From Spongiibacteraceae bacterium (GTDB lineage Bacteria > Pseudomonadota > Gammaproteobacteria > Pseudomonadales > PIVM01), in assembly GCA_030618505.1 (NCBI GenBank), contig JAUXDF010000169.1:1-7103 (forward strand): a DNA stretch of 7,103 bases. Reading direction: 5' to 3'. Both the position numbers and the translations under genes were made by a program. The notes beneath the pieces are model-generated. The model ran no database searches and was not told the origin of the DNA. It was given only the letters and a program-made list of their open reading frames with translations. Position 1 is the first letter of the stretch. Each line of letters opens with the position of its first letter. Below, in pieces: positions 1 through 5,758 of the stretch.

Positions 1-45
1 ATTTGCGTTGGCCAGGATCTCTTTGTCTAATTTCTGGATGGGCAC
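1..45 (-). CDS. Possible start of a gene running off the left edge (15 codons only)
   Basis: Reading leftward from a GTG at 45, fifteen codons stay open to the window edge and give VPIQKLDKEILANAN, which has an ordinary protein-like composition. A run of six G (plus positions 55-60) lies nine bases upstream of the GTG and could be a Shine-Dalgarno sequence. An in-frame TAG lies two codons upstream of the GTG, so the frame cannot extend further back. Fifteen open codons are expected often by chance, so this is a weak call. No family can be named. Confidence 0.2.
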   Translation of the reverse strand, partial: MPIQKLDKEILANAN

Positions 46-300
46 TAACTACAACCCCCCTTACCTATTTCAAATCTTCTCGAAACTCGCGCCTCGTAGA
101 CCCGTATGGCGGCATTGTCTCGGGAGTACCTTTTTTTTGACCATCGGGCGATACACGCCACCCACTTCGCCCACTCTGATTAGTAGCTATGCGGGTTTGT
201 CCGTATATGCTGCTGTCTCTCTGTCTCCGCACTTGCCGCCCGTGGTAGTAATGTAGGTTAGCTGGGGCCCCATGAAAAAGAATCGGGTAATTGTATGCCT
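46..300. other. Non-coding or decayed stretch, relatively GC-rich
   Basis: No convincing gene is seen here. Two overlapping open frames exist on opposite strands (about 82 and 92 codons), but both lack a ribosome binding site and have unnatural composition. One of them begins inside the palindromic element that follows. The stretch contains homopolymer runs (T8 near 131-138, C6 at 55-60) and could be the decayed remains of a gene or mobile element. I cannot identify it. Confidence 0.4.
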
Positions 301-469
301 GCAATGTGCCCATCAATGCCATTAACTTAACAACGATAGGCACCTTGTAGCCTGGATTAAGCTTGCGAAATCCGGGAATTAATCCAGCAACCCCCTTGAT
401 TTCGCAAGCTCAATCACGGCTACGGGTCTAAGAATATCCTTAAGTTAATGGCATTGATGTGCCCATTGC
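301..469. repeat. Nested palindromic element with 30-bp terminal inverted repeats (MITE-like)
   Basis: The outer arms are 301-330 and 440-469 in inverted orientation, matching at 28 of 30 positions. The inner 20 bp, CATCAATGCCATTAACTTAA and its complement, are perfect. Inside lies a second inverted repeat, 347-372 against 398-423, matching 23 of 26, beginning GTAGCC and ending GGCTAC. That inner hairpin resembles the short dispersed GTAGCC(C)GGAT palindromes common in proteobacterial genomes (from memory). An alternative stem, CTGGATTAA (352-360) with TTAATCCAG (379-387), could compete with it. There is no room for a transposase and I see no clear target-site duplication. It may be a non-autonomous transposon, or a dispersed repeat inserted between the ends of an older element. 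Confidence 0.75.
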
Positions 470-705
470 CGTCCAAACCAAAAAACTTGAAACTGGATTA
501 TTCAAAATATTTAGAGCAGCTTTCTAAAAGGAGCAGCCCAAACAAAACGTCTCATAGATCTGCAGATAACTCAAAACAAACCTATATACCTGCCTTCAAT
601 GAATAAAATCATCACTGGGCGTAAATCATTATGATTAACTTGCAAATCAAATGTGTCATGGCATATCCTTCATAGTTCGATTACTCCTGATATCCAATTT
701 AACGA
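470..705. other. Intergenic leader of the zinc operon
   Basis: AT-rich sequence with no supportable gene. It separates the palindromic element from the first zinc-operon gene and holds the candidate operator at 621-639. A possible promoter is TTGCAA (640-645) with TATCCT (664-669) at 18-bp spacing. A second -10-like hexamer, TATGAT (630-635), lies inside the palindrome but has no good -35 partner. Neither is strong. Confidence 0.4.
621..639. promoter_or_regulatory. Candidate Zur/Fur-family operator (19-bp near-palindrome)
   Basis: GTAAATCATTATGATTAAC is symmetric about position 630. The core, AATCAT-T-ATGATT (624-636), is a perfect 6-1-6 palindrome, and only one pair in the 19 bp fails outside it. 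Length, AT content and symmetry are those of Fur-superfamily sites. It lies 67 bp before the first gene of a zinc-uptake cluster and just upstream of the best -35 candidate, so Zur is the natural guess. The bases do not match the enterobacterial Zur consensus well, and Fur is an alternative reading. Confidence 0.45.
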
Positions 706-999
706 ATGCCACAATTACCCCTGCTAAAAATTCGAGCTTTCATCGCATTGCTCTTACTATGCCTTACAGTAGGACAATTAGCAGCCACAAAGCATTCCAT
801 TGACCACCTCTATCACGATAAAGTCGCCTATTGCGACTCTCTGGCCTTGCTGGAAAACTCAGACGCTGGGCTTATAACAGCCGCTGATGTTATTTCTCAA
901 TATGTTCAATTACTATCAGTCAGCCGCTATGACAATCAAGTACCTCAAATTCACTTTCAACGCTACCAAAGCCGCGCTCCTCCTTCCTCTCTCTCCTAG
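706..999 (+). CDS. Small exported His/Cys protein of the zinc operon (putative zinc chaperone)
   Basis: A 97-residue protein. Residues 1-27 form a signal peptide or membrane anchor: a basic KIR at 8-10, a Leu-rich core, then QLAAT. Just after it is a cluster of potential metal ligands, H30, H34, H37 and C43, in the pattern H-x3-H-x2-H-x5-C. The rest is polar and ends in a Ser/Pro-rich tail. This resembles short proteins annotated next to zinc ABC importers as zinc chaperones, a name given by context more than by biochemistry. A periplasmic or membrane-tethered role in handing zinc from the outer-membrane barrel to the binding protein is inference. It is the first gene of the cluster, 84 bp before the porin gene. 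No strong Shine-Dalgarno precedes ATG 706, so the start is moderately sure. Confidence 0.65.
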   Translation: MPQLPLLKIRAFIALLLLCLTVGQLAATKHSIDHLYHDKVAYCDSLALLENSDAGLITAADVISQYVQLLSVSRYDNQVPQIHFQRYQSRAPPSSLS

Positions 1000-1083
1000 A
1001 CCAAAAGTTACCGAATAAGCTGAAGCACCGCACTCAGGCTTTTGCGCTGTGCTCATCACTATTAGTTAAATAGAGAGTGAAAT

Positions 1084-2313
1084 ATGAATCGTTTACCCCT
1101 GTCCATTTCTATGCTGATTTTCAGCACCCTTACACTACCCGCGCACGCACAAGAAAAGACGAGTGCTTTCAATCCTCAAATCAGCCTCATCCTCGATGGT
1201 CAATATGCAAGCTACAACAATGAACCTGCTGACTACGAACTACCCGGCTTTACCTTAGGTGGAGAAGCCGGATTGCCTGAAGAGGGCTTCACGCTTGGTC
1301 ATTCTGAGTTAACACTCAGCGCCAATATCGATGACAAATTCTTTGGTCAGTTCAACCTTGCCTTCGCTGAACATGAGGGCGAAGTGGAAACAGAGATCGA
1401 AGAAGCTTTTTTTGAAACAGTCGGCTTAGGGCAGGGTTTTACTGTTCGTGGTGGCCGATTTTTTTCTGGCCTCGGTTATCTGAACCTACAACACAAACAT
1501 GCTTGGGATTTTAATGATGCGCCCTTAGTTTACGCAGGGATTTTTGGTAATAAATACCTTGATGACGGCGTTCGTGTCAGTTGGGTGGCGCCAACTGACC
1601 TGTTTCTGGAGTTTGGCGCAGAACTCTTTAGCGGTAGCCACTTCCCTGCTTCCGGGGAGCATTCTGGAGCAGGCTCTAAGGTTGCCTTTGTAAACATTGG
1701 CGGTGATATTGGAGCCAGTCACAGTTGGCAGTCCGGCATCAGTTATTTTTATGCTGACGTCAAAGACCGAGAATCTGGTGGTCATGACCACGGCCATAAG
1801 GAAGGAGACGCTGAAGAAGGTGAGGTAGAGATACCAAGTTTTACGGGCGATAACGATGTTATCGGACTCAATTTAGTCTACAAATGGGCACCGAATGGCA
1901 ACTATAAAAACCGCAACTTCAAACTCCAGGGAGAATATTTCCAGCGTGACGAAGACGGAATAGTGTCGATGTTGAACAGCGAGCCACTGGAGCAAAGCAG
2001 CTTTGATGGTGACCAGAAAGGCTATTACCTGCAGGCAATCTATCAGTTTATGCCTCAGTGGCGAGCGGGTTTGCGCTATGACCGGATAGAAAGTGATAAC
2101 AGTGGCGATGACGAAGAGATCCTAGAAGAAGCAGGTTTGTTAGATGGGGGGATCAAGCCTAAACGCACCAGTGTTATGTTGGAGTGGATTCCCAGTGAAT
2201 TTAGCCGAATCCGACTTCAATACAATCGTGATAAATCATATGAAAATGAAGATGATCAAATCTATTTGCAGTATACCTTTAGCCTTGGAAGTCATGGTTC
2301 CCATACCTTTTAA
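1084..2313 (+). CDS. Outer-membrane beta-barrel protein with His-rich loop, putative zinc porin
   Basis: A 409-residue protein. The signal peptide spans residues 1-22 with a probable cut after AHA. The mature chain has alternating hydrophobic strands throughout and ends in Phe after a YLQYTFSL strand, the usual BAM signature of a C-terminal barrel strand. No N-terminal plug domain or TonB box is evident and the chain is too short for a TonB receptor, so it reads as a TonB-independent porin-like barrel, broadly similar to phosphate-selective porin-type proteins. A loop at about 229-248 reads GGHDHGHKEG followed by acidic residues, with H234, H236 and H238 as likely zinc or copper ligands; another His pair lies near the C-terminus. 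GAGAGTG lies just before the ATG. It sits between the chaperone-like gene and znuA, 21 bp before the latter. Zinc as substrate is inferred from the context and the His loop. Confidence 0.8.
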   Translation: MNRLPLSISMLIFSTLTLPAHAQEKTSAFNPQISLILDGQYASYNNEPADYELPGFTLGGEAGLPEEGFTLGHSELTLSANIDDKFFGQFNLAFAEHEGEVETEIEEAFFETVGLGQGFTVRGGRFFSGLGYLNLQHKHAWDFNDAPLVYAGIFGNKYLDDGVRVSWVAPTDLFLEFGAELFSGSHFPASGEHSGAGSKVAFVNIGGDIGASHSWQSGISYFYADVKDRESGGHDHGHKEGDAEEGEVEIPSFTGDNDVIGLNLVYKWAPNGNYKNRNFKLQGEYFQRDEDGIVSMLNSEPLEQSSFDGDQKGYYLQAIYQFMPQWRAGLRYDRIESDNSGDDEEILEEAGLLDGGIKPKRTSVMLEWIPSEFSRIRLQYNRDKSYENEDDQIYLQYTFSLGSHGSHTF

Positions 2314-2334
2314 CTCTGCACAGAGGAGCAAAAG

Positions 2335-3237
2335 ATGAAAATGATTATCCGTTTTTGTTTAACGTTACTATTAATGTTGAGCCAACAAGTATTGGCTCAA
2401 GTTAATGTGCTTGCCTGTGAACCAGAGTGGGCAGCTTTAGCTGTAACCATTGGAGGAAAACAGGTTAATGTACATAGCGCGACTACCGCGCTACAGGATC
2501 CCCATCACGTACAGGCACGTCCTAGTCTGATTGCGAAAACCCGCCGAGCAGATCTTTTGATCTGCTCCGGCTCAGAACTTGAAATTGGCTGGCTGCCAGT
2601 ATTACTTAGAAAAAGCGGTAACAAAAAGATTCAGCCGGGTAGCTCAGGTTATTTTATGGCCACAAGCTATGTCGAATTATTAGATCAGCGTAAAACAGTC
2701 GATCGTAGTGAAGGTGATGTTCATGCGTCGGGCAACCCCCACATTCATACCAATCCCCAGCATTTGCTAACGGTTGCAAAAGCTTTGAGCGAAAAGCTCA
2801 GTACCATCGACCCCGCAAACGCAAAGCATTACCATCTTCGACATCAATTGTTTAGCGAGCAACTAACAACATCACTAAAACAATGGCAAGTAAAGATTAA
2901 ACGTTTGAATGGCAAGCACATTGTTGTCCATCACGATAGCTGGCTTTACCTGGCACAGTGGTTAAAGTTAAAAAAGGTAGCTACCTTGGAACCCAAGCCT
3001 GGAGTCCCCCCTAGCAGTGGACATCTTTCTAGCCTGCTAACACAGCTCAAATCAAATCCTGCTGATATGATTATCTATGCGTCCTATCAAGATGATCGCG
3101 CTAGCAATTGGTTGAGCAAGAAAAGCGGAGTCCCAAAGGTTGCTTTGCCTTACTCAGTGAACAATTGGCAGAAAGACAATGCCATTACCTATTGGTATCA
3201 GAAGATACTGGACAATTTGTTGGCGGCGCTGCCATGA
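2335..3237 (+). CDS. znuA: Periplasmic zinc-binding protein of an ABC importer (ZnuA-like)
   Basis: A 300-residue cluster A-I solute-binding protein. The signal peptide is residues 1-21 (cut after VLA). Family landmarks occur in order: DPHH at 55-58, corresponding to the first His ligand; GNPHIHTNP at 133-141, with the second His ligand at H136; VVHHDSW at 197-203, with the third at H200; EPKPG at 219-223; and DD at 253-254 near the usual place of the acidic ligand. The long His-rich loop of many ZnuA proteins is replaced by a short GDVHASG segment. AGAGGAG lies seven bases before the ATG. The stop overlaps the znuB start as ATGA, implying translational coupling. The zinc preference is inferred from ligands and neighbours; manganese binding is less likely. 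Confidence 0.88.
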   Translation: MKMIIRFCLTLLLMLSQQVLAQVNVLACEPEWAALAVTIGGKQVNVHSATTALQDPHHVQARPSLIAKTRRADLLICSGSELEIGWLPVLLRKSGNKKIQPGSSGYFMATSYVELLDQRKTVDRSEGDVHASGNPHIHTNPQHLLTVAKALSEKLSTIDPANAKHYHLRHQLFSEQLTTSLKQWQVKIKRLNGKHIVVHHDSWLYLAQWLKLKKVATLEPKPGVPPSSGHLSSLLTQLKSNPADMIIYASYQDDRASNWLSKKSGVPKVALPYSVNNWQKDNAITYWYQKILDNLLAALP

Positions 3238-3995
3238 ACGTTGAAGGGCTTGATCTTTCTATTCTGGGGCCAGCCTTTGTGGCAGGTATTTTGGTATTAA
3301 CAACCCATGTAGCACTTGGCCGCGAAGTCATTAAGCGAGGCATTATCTTTATCGATCTTGCAATCGCTCAGATAGCTGGCTTGGGCGTTATCCTCGCCAG
3401 TTACTTGGGATTCGAAACGCATGGCTGGGAGGTACAATTTGTGGCCATTAGCAGTGCCTTAATCGGAGCGGCAATACTGAGCGGCGGTGAACGCTTTTTT
3501 GGTCATTATCAGGAAGCAGTGATCGGCGCAACCTTTGTTCTGGCCGCTTCAGCGGGTCTATTACTTTTAGCAGACAATCCTCAGGGAGGAGAGCACCTAA
3601 AGGAACTATTGGTCGGGCAAATTCTCTGGGTTGAATGGCAGCAGCTAATGTTCCCGGCTGGCATTGCTATAGCCGTTTTGTGTCTGTTATTTTTCAAACC
3701 TATATTATTCCAAAGCAGTAGTTTCTATCTGATATTTGCAGTTTCTGTTACCGCTTCTGTTCAGCTGGTTGGTGTGTATCTGGTATTTGCTAGCTTAATT
3801 TTACCCGCATTAGCAACGATTAAAATACAAAAGTGGAATCGGGCTTATGCTCTGTCATTAACAGTGGGAATTTTGAGCTATGCTTGTGGGCTAGTTGTTT
3901 CCGCCCTGTTTGATATGCCTAGCGGAGCCGTGATTGTCTGGACATTAGCCCTGCTCAGTGCAAGCATGGCAATGATTGTTCGAGTGAAATGCTAA
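3234..3995 (+). CDS. znuB: ABC-3 family zinc importer permease (ZnuB-like)
   Basis: A 253-residue inner-membrane protein with about eight to nine hydrophobic helices. The open frame extends upstream to 3108 inside znuA, but the ATG at 3234 overlapping the znuA stop (ATGA) is the credible start because the helices begin there. The cytoplasmic coupling region reads IKRGIIFIDLAIAQIAGLG (about 34-52). Typical ZnuB/TroC permeases have a GDALSH-A-LPG type motif here, so the Asp is kept but the His is Gln and the Pro is missing, which suggests a divergent subfamily. GGEHLKELLVGQIL (about 119-132) matches the HG-hl--LL-G-IL region of the family. No ATPase gene follows: the next sequence is the remnant of a regulator. 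It must pair with an ATPase encoded elsewhere if it is functional. Confidence 0.85.
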   Translation: MNVEGLDLSILGPAFVAGILVLTTHVALGREVIKRGIIFIDLAIAQIAGLGVILASYLGFETHGWEVQFVAISSALIGAAILSGGERFFGHYQEAVIGATFVLAASAGLLLLADNPQGGEHLKELLVGQILWVEWQQLMFPAGIAIAVLCLLFFKPILFQSSSFYLIFAVSVTASVQLVGVYLVFASLILPALATIKIQKWNRAYALSLTVGILSYACGLVVSALFDMPSGAVIVWTLALLSASMAMIVRVKC

Positions 3996-4047
3996 AATTT
4001 TCTAGATGGTAGCTAGTGGTGGTTAATTCGCGTTATTGACGTCACTA

Positions 4048-4092
4048 TAGACAGGCAGTTATCACATGACCATACTGGCAACATGTACATGT
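4048..4092 (+). promoter_or_regulatory. Promoter and palindromic operator, copy 1
   Basis: TAGACA (4048-4053) and CATACT (4071-4076) are separated by exactly 17 bp, and the intact copy has the same arrangement. The 12-bp perfect palindrome ACATGTACATGT (4081-4092) starts a few bases after the -10, where transcription should begin, so a bound protein would block the promoter. The promoter may still drive the remnants to its right. Confidence 0.55.
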
Positions 4093-4128
4093 CATATTTT
4101 CAATCAGCTTATGAAAAGGTAAAAAAAT

Positions 4129-4194
4129 ATGAACAAGAAGGATTTGCCTTTACGCTAGGATTTATTACTGCGCTACCGCCTGATTGAGATCATT
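4129..4194 (+). pseudogene. 5' remnant of a CapW/BrxR-like WYL regulator gene
   Basis: Twenty-two codons corresponding to residues 1-22 of the regulator encoded at 5846. Codon 10, Trp in the intact gene, is TAG here (4156-4158), and codon 6 Trp is Leu; the other four differences are synonymous. AAAAGG (4114-4119) keeps the ribosome binding site. The match ends in the middle of the first helix of the predicted DNA-binding domain, so no functional regulator can be made. Confidence 0.8.
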
Positions 4195-4446
4195 CTGATT
4201 TTCAATACGTTCGGTTCATGGGTGTGATGTACAAAGATGCTTCCGAATCAAGGAATATGTTCCTAAAGCAGTCGCGAAATTTTCAACACCTTTCAAGCTG
4301 GGCTCTGTGCTTGTTACGGTTAACCCGGAACTCCTCGGTATAATGTCTGACTAGAGCAAGGATTTGGTTATCAATTTTCTGGTAATATTGAAAATGTGTG
4401 TGACCGAATCGTACTGCACGCAGACAGTAGAGCTTTGAATATCTAA
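4195..4446 (+). pseudogene. Frameshifted C-terminal fragment of an unrecognised protein
   Basis: Immediately after the break in the regulator remnant, protein-like sequence can be read by changing frame twice. From about 4197 it gives DFQYVRFMGVMYKDASE; from 4244 it gives RIKEYVPKAVAKF through VTVNPELLGIMSD to a TAG at 4352; from 4351 it gives LEQGFGYQFSGNIENV through HADSRALNI to TAA at 4444. Together these make roughly 80 residues that look like the end of one real protein, with two frameshifts or indels near 4244 and 4351. I do not recognise the family. Its position behind a CapW/BrxR-type promoter suggests it was cargo of a defence operon, which is inference. Sequencing error could explain a single frameshift but not the truncated 5' end. 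Confidence 0.5.
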
Positions 4447-4474
4447 TGTCTGTTAAAGAACCCGGAGGGATAAT

Positions 4475-4579
4475 ATGAATAAAAACGCCCCTTTACACCT
4501 GTCTGAAAAACTCCATTCCGGGGAGTATAGTGGCGTACCCTATATTAATGATCAGTCTCATAAAGGGGCAATATTATGA
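4475..4579 (+). CDS. Small 34-residue ORF with very strong ribosome binding site
   Basis: The product starts MNKNAPLHLSEKLHSGEYSG and ends KGAIL; it is polar, with no signal peptide or membrane helix. GGAGGG (4464-4469) sits about six bases before the ATG, the best Shine-Dalgarno sequence in the right half of the window. The stop overlaps a following ATG as ATGA (4576-4579), which opens a frame reading only MKIDYA before a TGA at 4594. That stub looks like the first codons of a gene lost when the operon was cut. A second overlapping start (TAATG, ATG 4446) reads ten codons into the same ribosome site. The ORF may be a real small protein or the front end of a broken gene. Function is unknown. 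Confidence 0.45.
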   Translation: MNKNAPLHLSEKLHSGEYSGVPYINDQSHKGAIL

Positions 4580-4596
4580 AGATTGATTATGCTTGA
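4576..4596 (+). pseudogene. Six-codon stub of a translationally coupled downstream gene
   Basis: The ATG overlaps the stop of the 34-residue ORF in the ATGA arrangement typical of tightly packed operons. The frame reads MKIDYA then TGA, ending one base before the stop codon of the convergent membrane-protein gene. The abrupt end suggests that the body of this gene was replaced by the sequence at 4598 onward. With so few codons, chance remains possible. Confidence 0.3.
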
Positions 4597-4597
4597 A

Positions 4598-5269
4598 CTA
4601 TATTCCCAGCACAGAAAAATTATTATCCAAAATTAATCGAATAGCCACATAAATACCGACAAAGCTAAAGGCTACCCATGGCACATTCGTACCTATAATA
4701 ACAACGATATTTTGCTGGGTGCTTAATAGCTTATGACGCCCATTGACCAAAAAGCTAAACCAGTAAACAAAAGTGCCATAGCTCATTTGCCACATGAAAG
4801 CTAGCATGATGATGCCAAAAATATTGGCATCAAGAAAATGATAGGTAAAACCTATATGCAACATTAAACTGGGTATAAGTGTGGTTAATCCATTACCTAT
4901 ATCAGCTGCAAAGCCAAATGACTTGCGATTAGCATACGAACGGTCATACATGGAATAGCCTATCCAGCAACCCGCCCAATATGTAGGCGAAAAGATTTTA
5001 CCTAGTGTCACTTTTGACTGCATAAATTCCATCATCGGCAGGCTTTTATCTTCTAGGCACTCCGCATAATACTGGTCACTTTTATCTTTAATAAAATCTG
5101 CTTTATACCAAAGTATTATCTCCCAATAATTGACTAATAAATTCAACCCTAGAAAAAAAATAACAATCACATATGCCAGACTAAAAGAACCGTGTACTTG
5201 ATATTGGTTAAAGGTTGTAAGCGCTGTAATCGCCACAAGATAAATAATAATAAAGTACATTGCTTTCAT
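4598..5269 (-). CDS. Unrecognised multi-spanning membrane protein
   Basis: A 223-residue protein with about five hydrophobic helices, at residues 4-19, 31-54, 125-147, 150-174 and 187-213. A central hydrophilic stretch (about 56-122) contains KADFIKDKSDQYYAE and an aromatic YWAGCWIGYSMYDRSY segment. Aromatic residues are frequent throughout. No signature of a transporter, enzyme or immunity family is recognised. The start ATG at 5269 is the only good one; a weak AAGAA lies upstream. The gene is clearly more AT-rich than the zinc operon and the WYL gene, and it sits between the two copies of the regulator module, which suggests acquisition by transfer. It could be a membrane effector or immunity protein of a defence system, but that rests on position only. 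Confidence 0.7.
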   Translation of the reverse strand: MKAMYFIIIYLVAITALTTFNQYQVHGSFSLAYVIVIFFLGLNLLVNYWEIILWYKADFIKDKSDQYYAECLEDKSLPMMEFMQSKVTLGKIFSPTYWAGCWIGYSMYDRSYANRKSFGFAADIGNGLTTLIPSLMLHIGFTYHFLDANIFGIIMLAFMWQMSYGTFVYWFSFLVNGRHKLLSTQQNIVVIIGTNVPWVAFSFVGIYVAIRLILDNNFSVLGI

Positions 5270-5757
5270 TTGAATTCTTCGCTTTTATTGTATTGCCAGT
5301 ATGTTTTTGTCCATATCGAGTAAATACACGATACTGGGAGTGCCTTCCTGCTGAGCATAGGAAAGGCTACAACCTAACCTACTACAAACATCATGATACT
5401 GCAACTGCGCTGACCACCCACAACAGTAACAGCGGACAGCTATATTGAATTTAACGGCCCGGGTTCTGAAGGCTTTCCTTTGGAGTACGCGCTACATCGT
5501 GGCAATCTGCGGGGCGGTTGACCAAGACGACGTGGGGGTGACATATCAAAGTTCCGCGCAGTCCCCGAGCGTATGCAGCAGGCAGCCAGGGTGGAATATT
5601 AGGTGCAAGCATGATGGCACCACTAACCACTGACATTGAAAGATGCCTTCTCGCGGCACCGGGACAATCCTACAACCCACCCCTCAACCGGAGCGTGAAT
5701 TTTGGTGAGTTCGCGGGGGTACTCTACTATATGTTTTCCTGATTTTTTTCTGCAATG
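5270..5757. other. Long intergenic stretch, divergent between membrane-protein gene and WYL regulator
   Basis: No supportable gene. The first part (to about 5340) is the upstream region of the minus-strand membrane gene and contains a 7-bp inverted repeat, CCAGTAT (5296-5302) and ATACTGG (5331-5337), plus a possible minus-strand -10 TACAAT near 5288. From 5342 to 5448 a plus frame reads CLPAEHRKGYNLTYYKHHD and on to a TGA, which could be a decayed gene end. From about 5445 to 5715 the sequence turns GC-rich with only short overlapping frames on both strands; it looks like decayed coding or mobile-element sequence that I cannot identify. Confidence 0.4.
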
Positions 5758-5758
5758 C

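Larger units (their letters stand above)
4043..4194 (+). repeat. Degenerate direct repeat of the WYL regulator promoter and first 22 codons (copy 1)
   Basis: This block aligns with 5759-5911. The first 70 bases align without a gap at about 76% identity, including the whole of CACTATAGACA and ACATGTACAT, and the 66 coding bases align at 60 of 66. Similarity stops sharply at 4194/4195. It is a truncated second copy of the module that is intact at 5759-6712. Because divergence is spread evenly, it is an old duplication or an independently acquired paralogue rather than a recent copying error. Confidence 0.85.

Noticed and set aside
65..343. Minus-strand open frame of 92 codons, and an overlapping plus-strand frame of 82 codons at 8-256
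   Set aside because: No ribosome sites, odd composition, mutual overlap on opposite strands, and the minus frame starts inside the palindromic element. Neither resembles a known protein.
301..469. Integron attC site
   Set aside because: The element has GTTAA-like ends, but the required GTTRRRY / RYYYAAC core pair is not present in the right positions and no integrase or cassette array is visible.
1024..1053. Hairpin AGCAC / GTGCT between the first two zinc genes as a terminator
   Set aside because: The stem is five base pairs with a bulged extension and no following T run. It may be a weak intercistronic structure but not a supportable terminator.
1525..1797. Minus-strand frame of 90 codons inside the outer-membrane barrel gene
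   Set aside because: A shadow of a well-supported gene with no own features.
2144..2338. Plus-strand 64-codon frame across the porin-znuA junction
   Set aside because: It overlaps the end of the porin gene in another frame and has no family resemblance.
3108..3233. Upstream extension of the permease frame by 42 codons
   Set aside because: It lies wholly inside znuA in another frame, is not membrane-like, and the ATG at 3234 overlapping the znuA stop is a better start.
5445..5636. Overlapping 61- and 62-codon frames on both strands
   Set aside because: They lie in a GC-rich decayed stretch where stop codons are scarce by composition. No ribosome site or protein resemblance.
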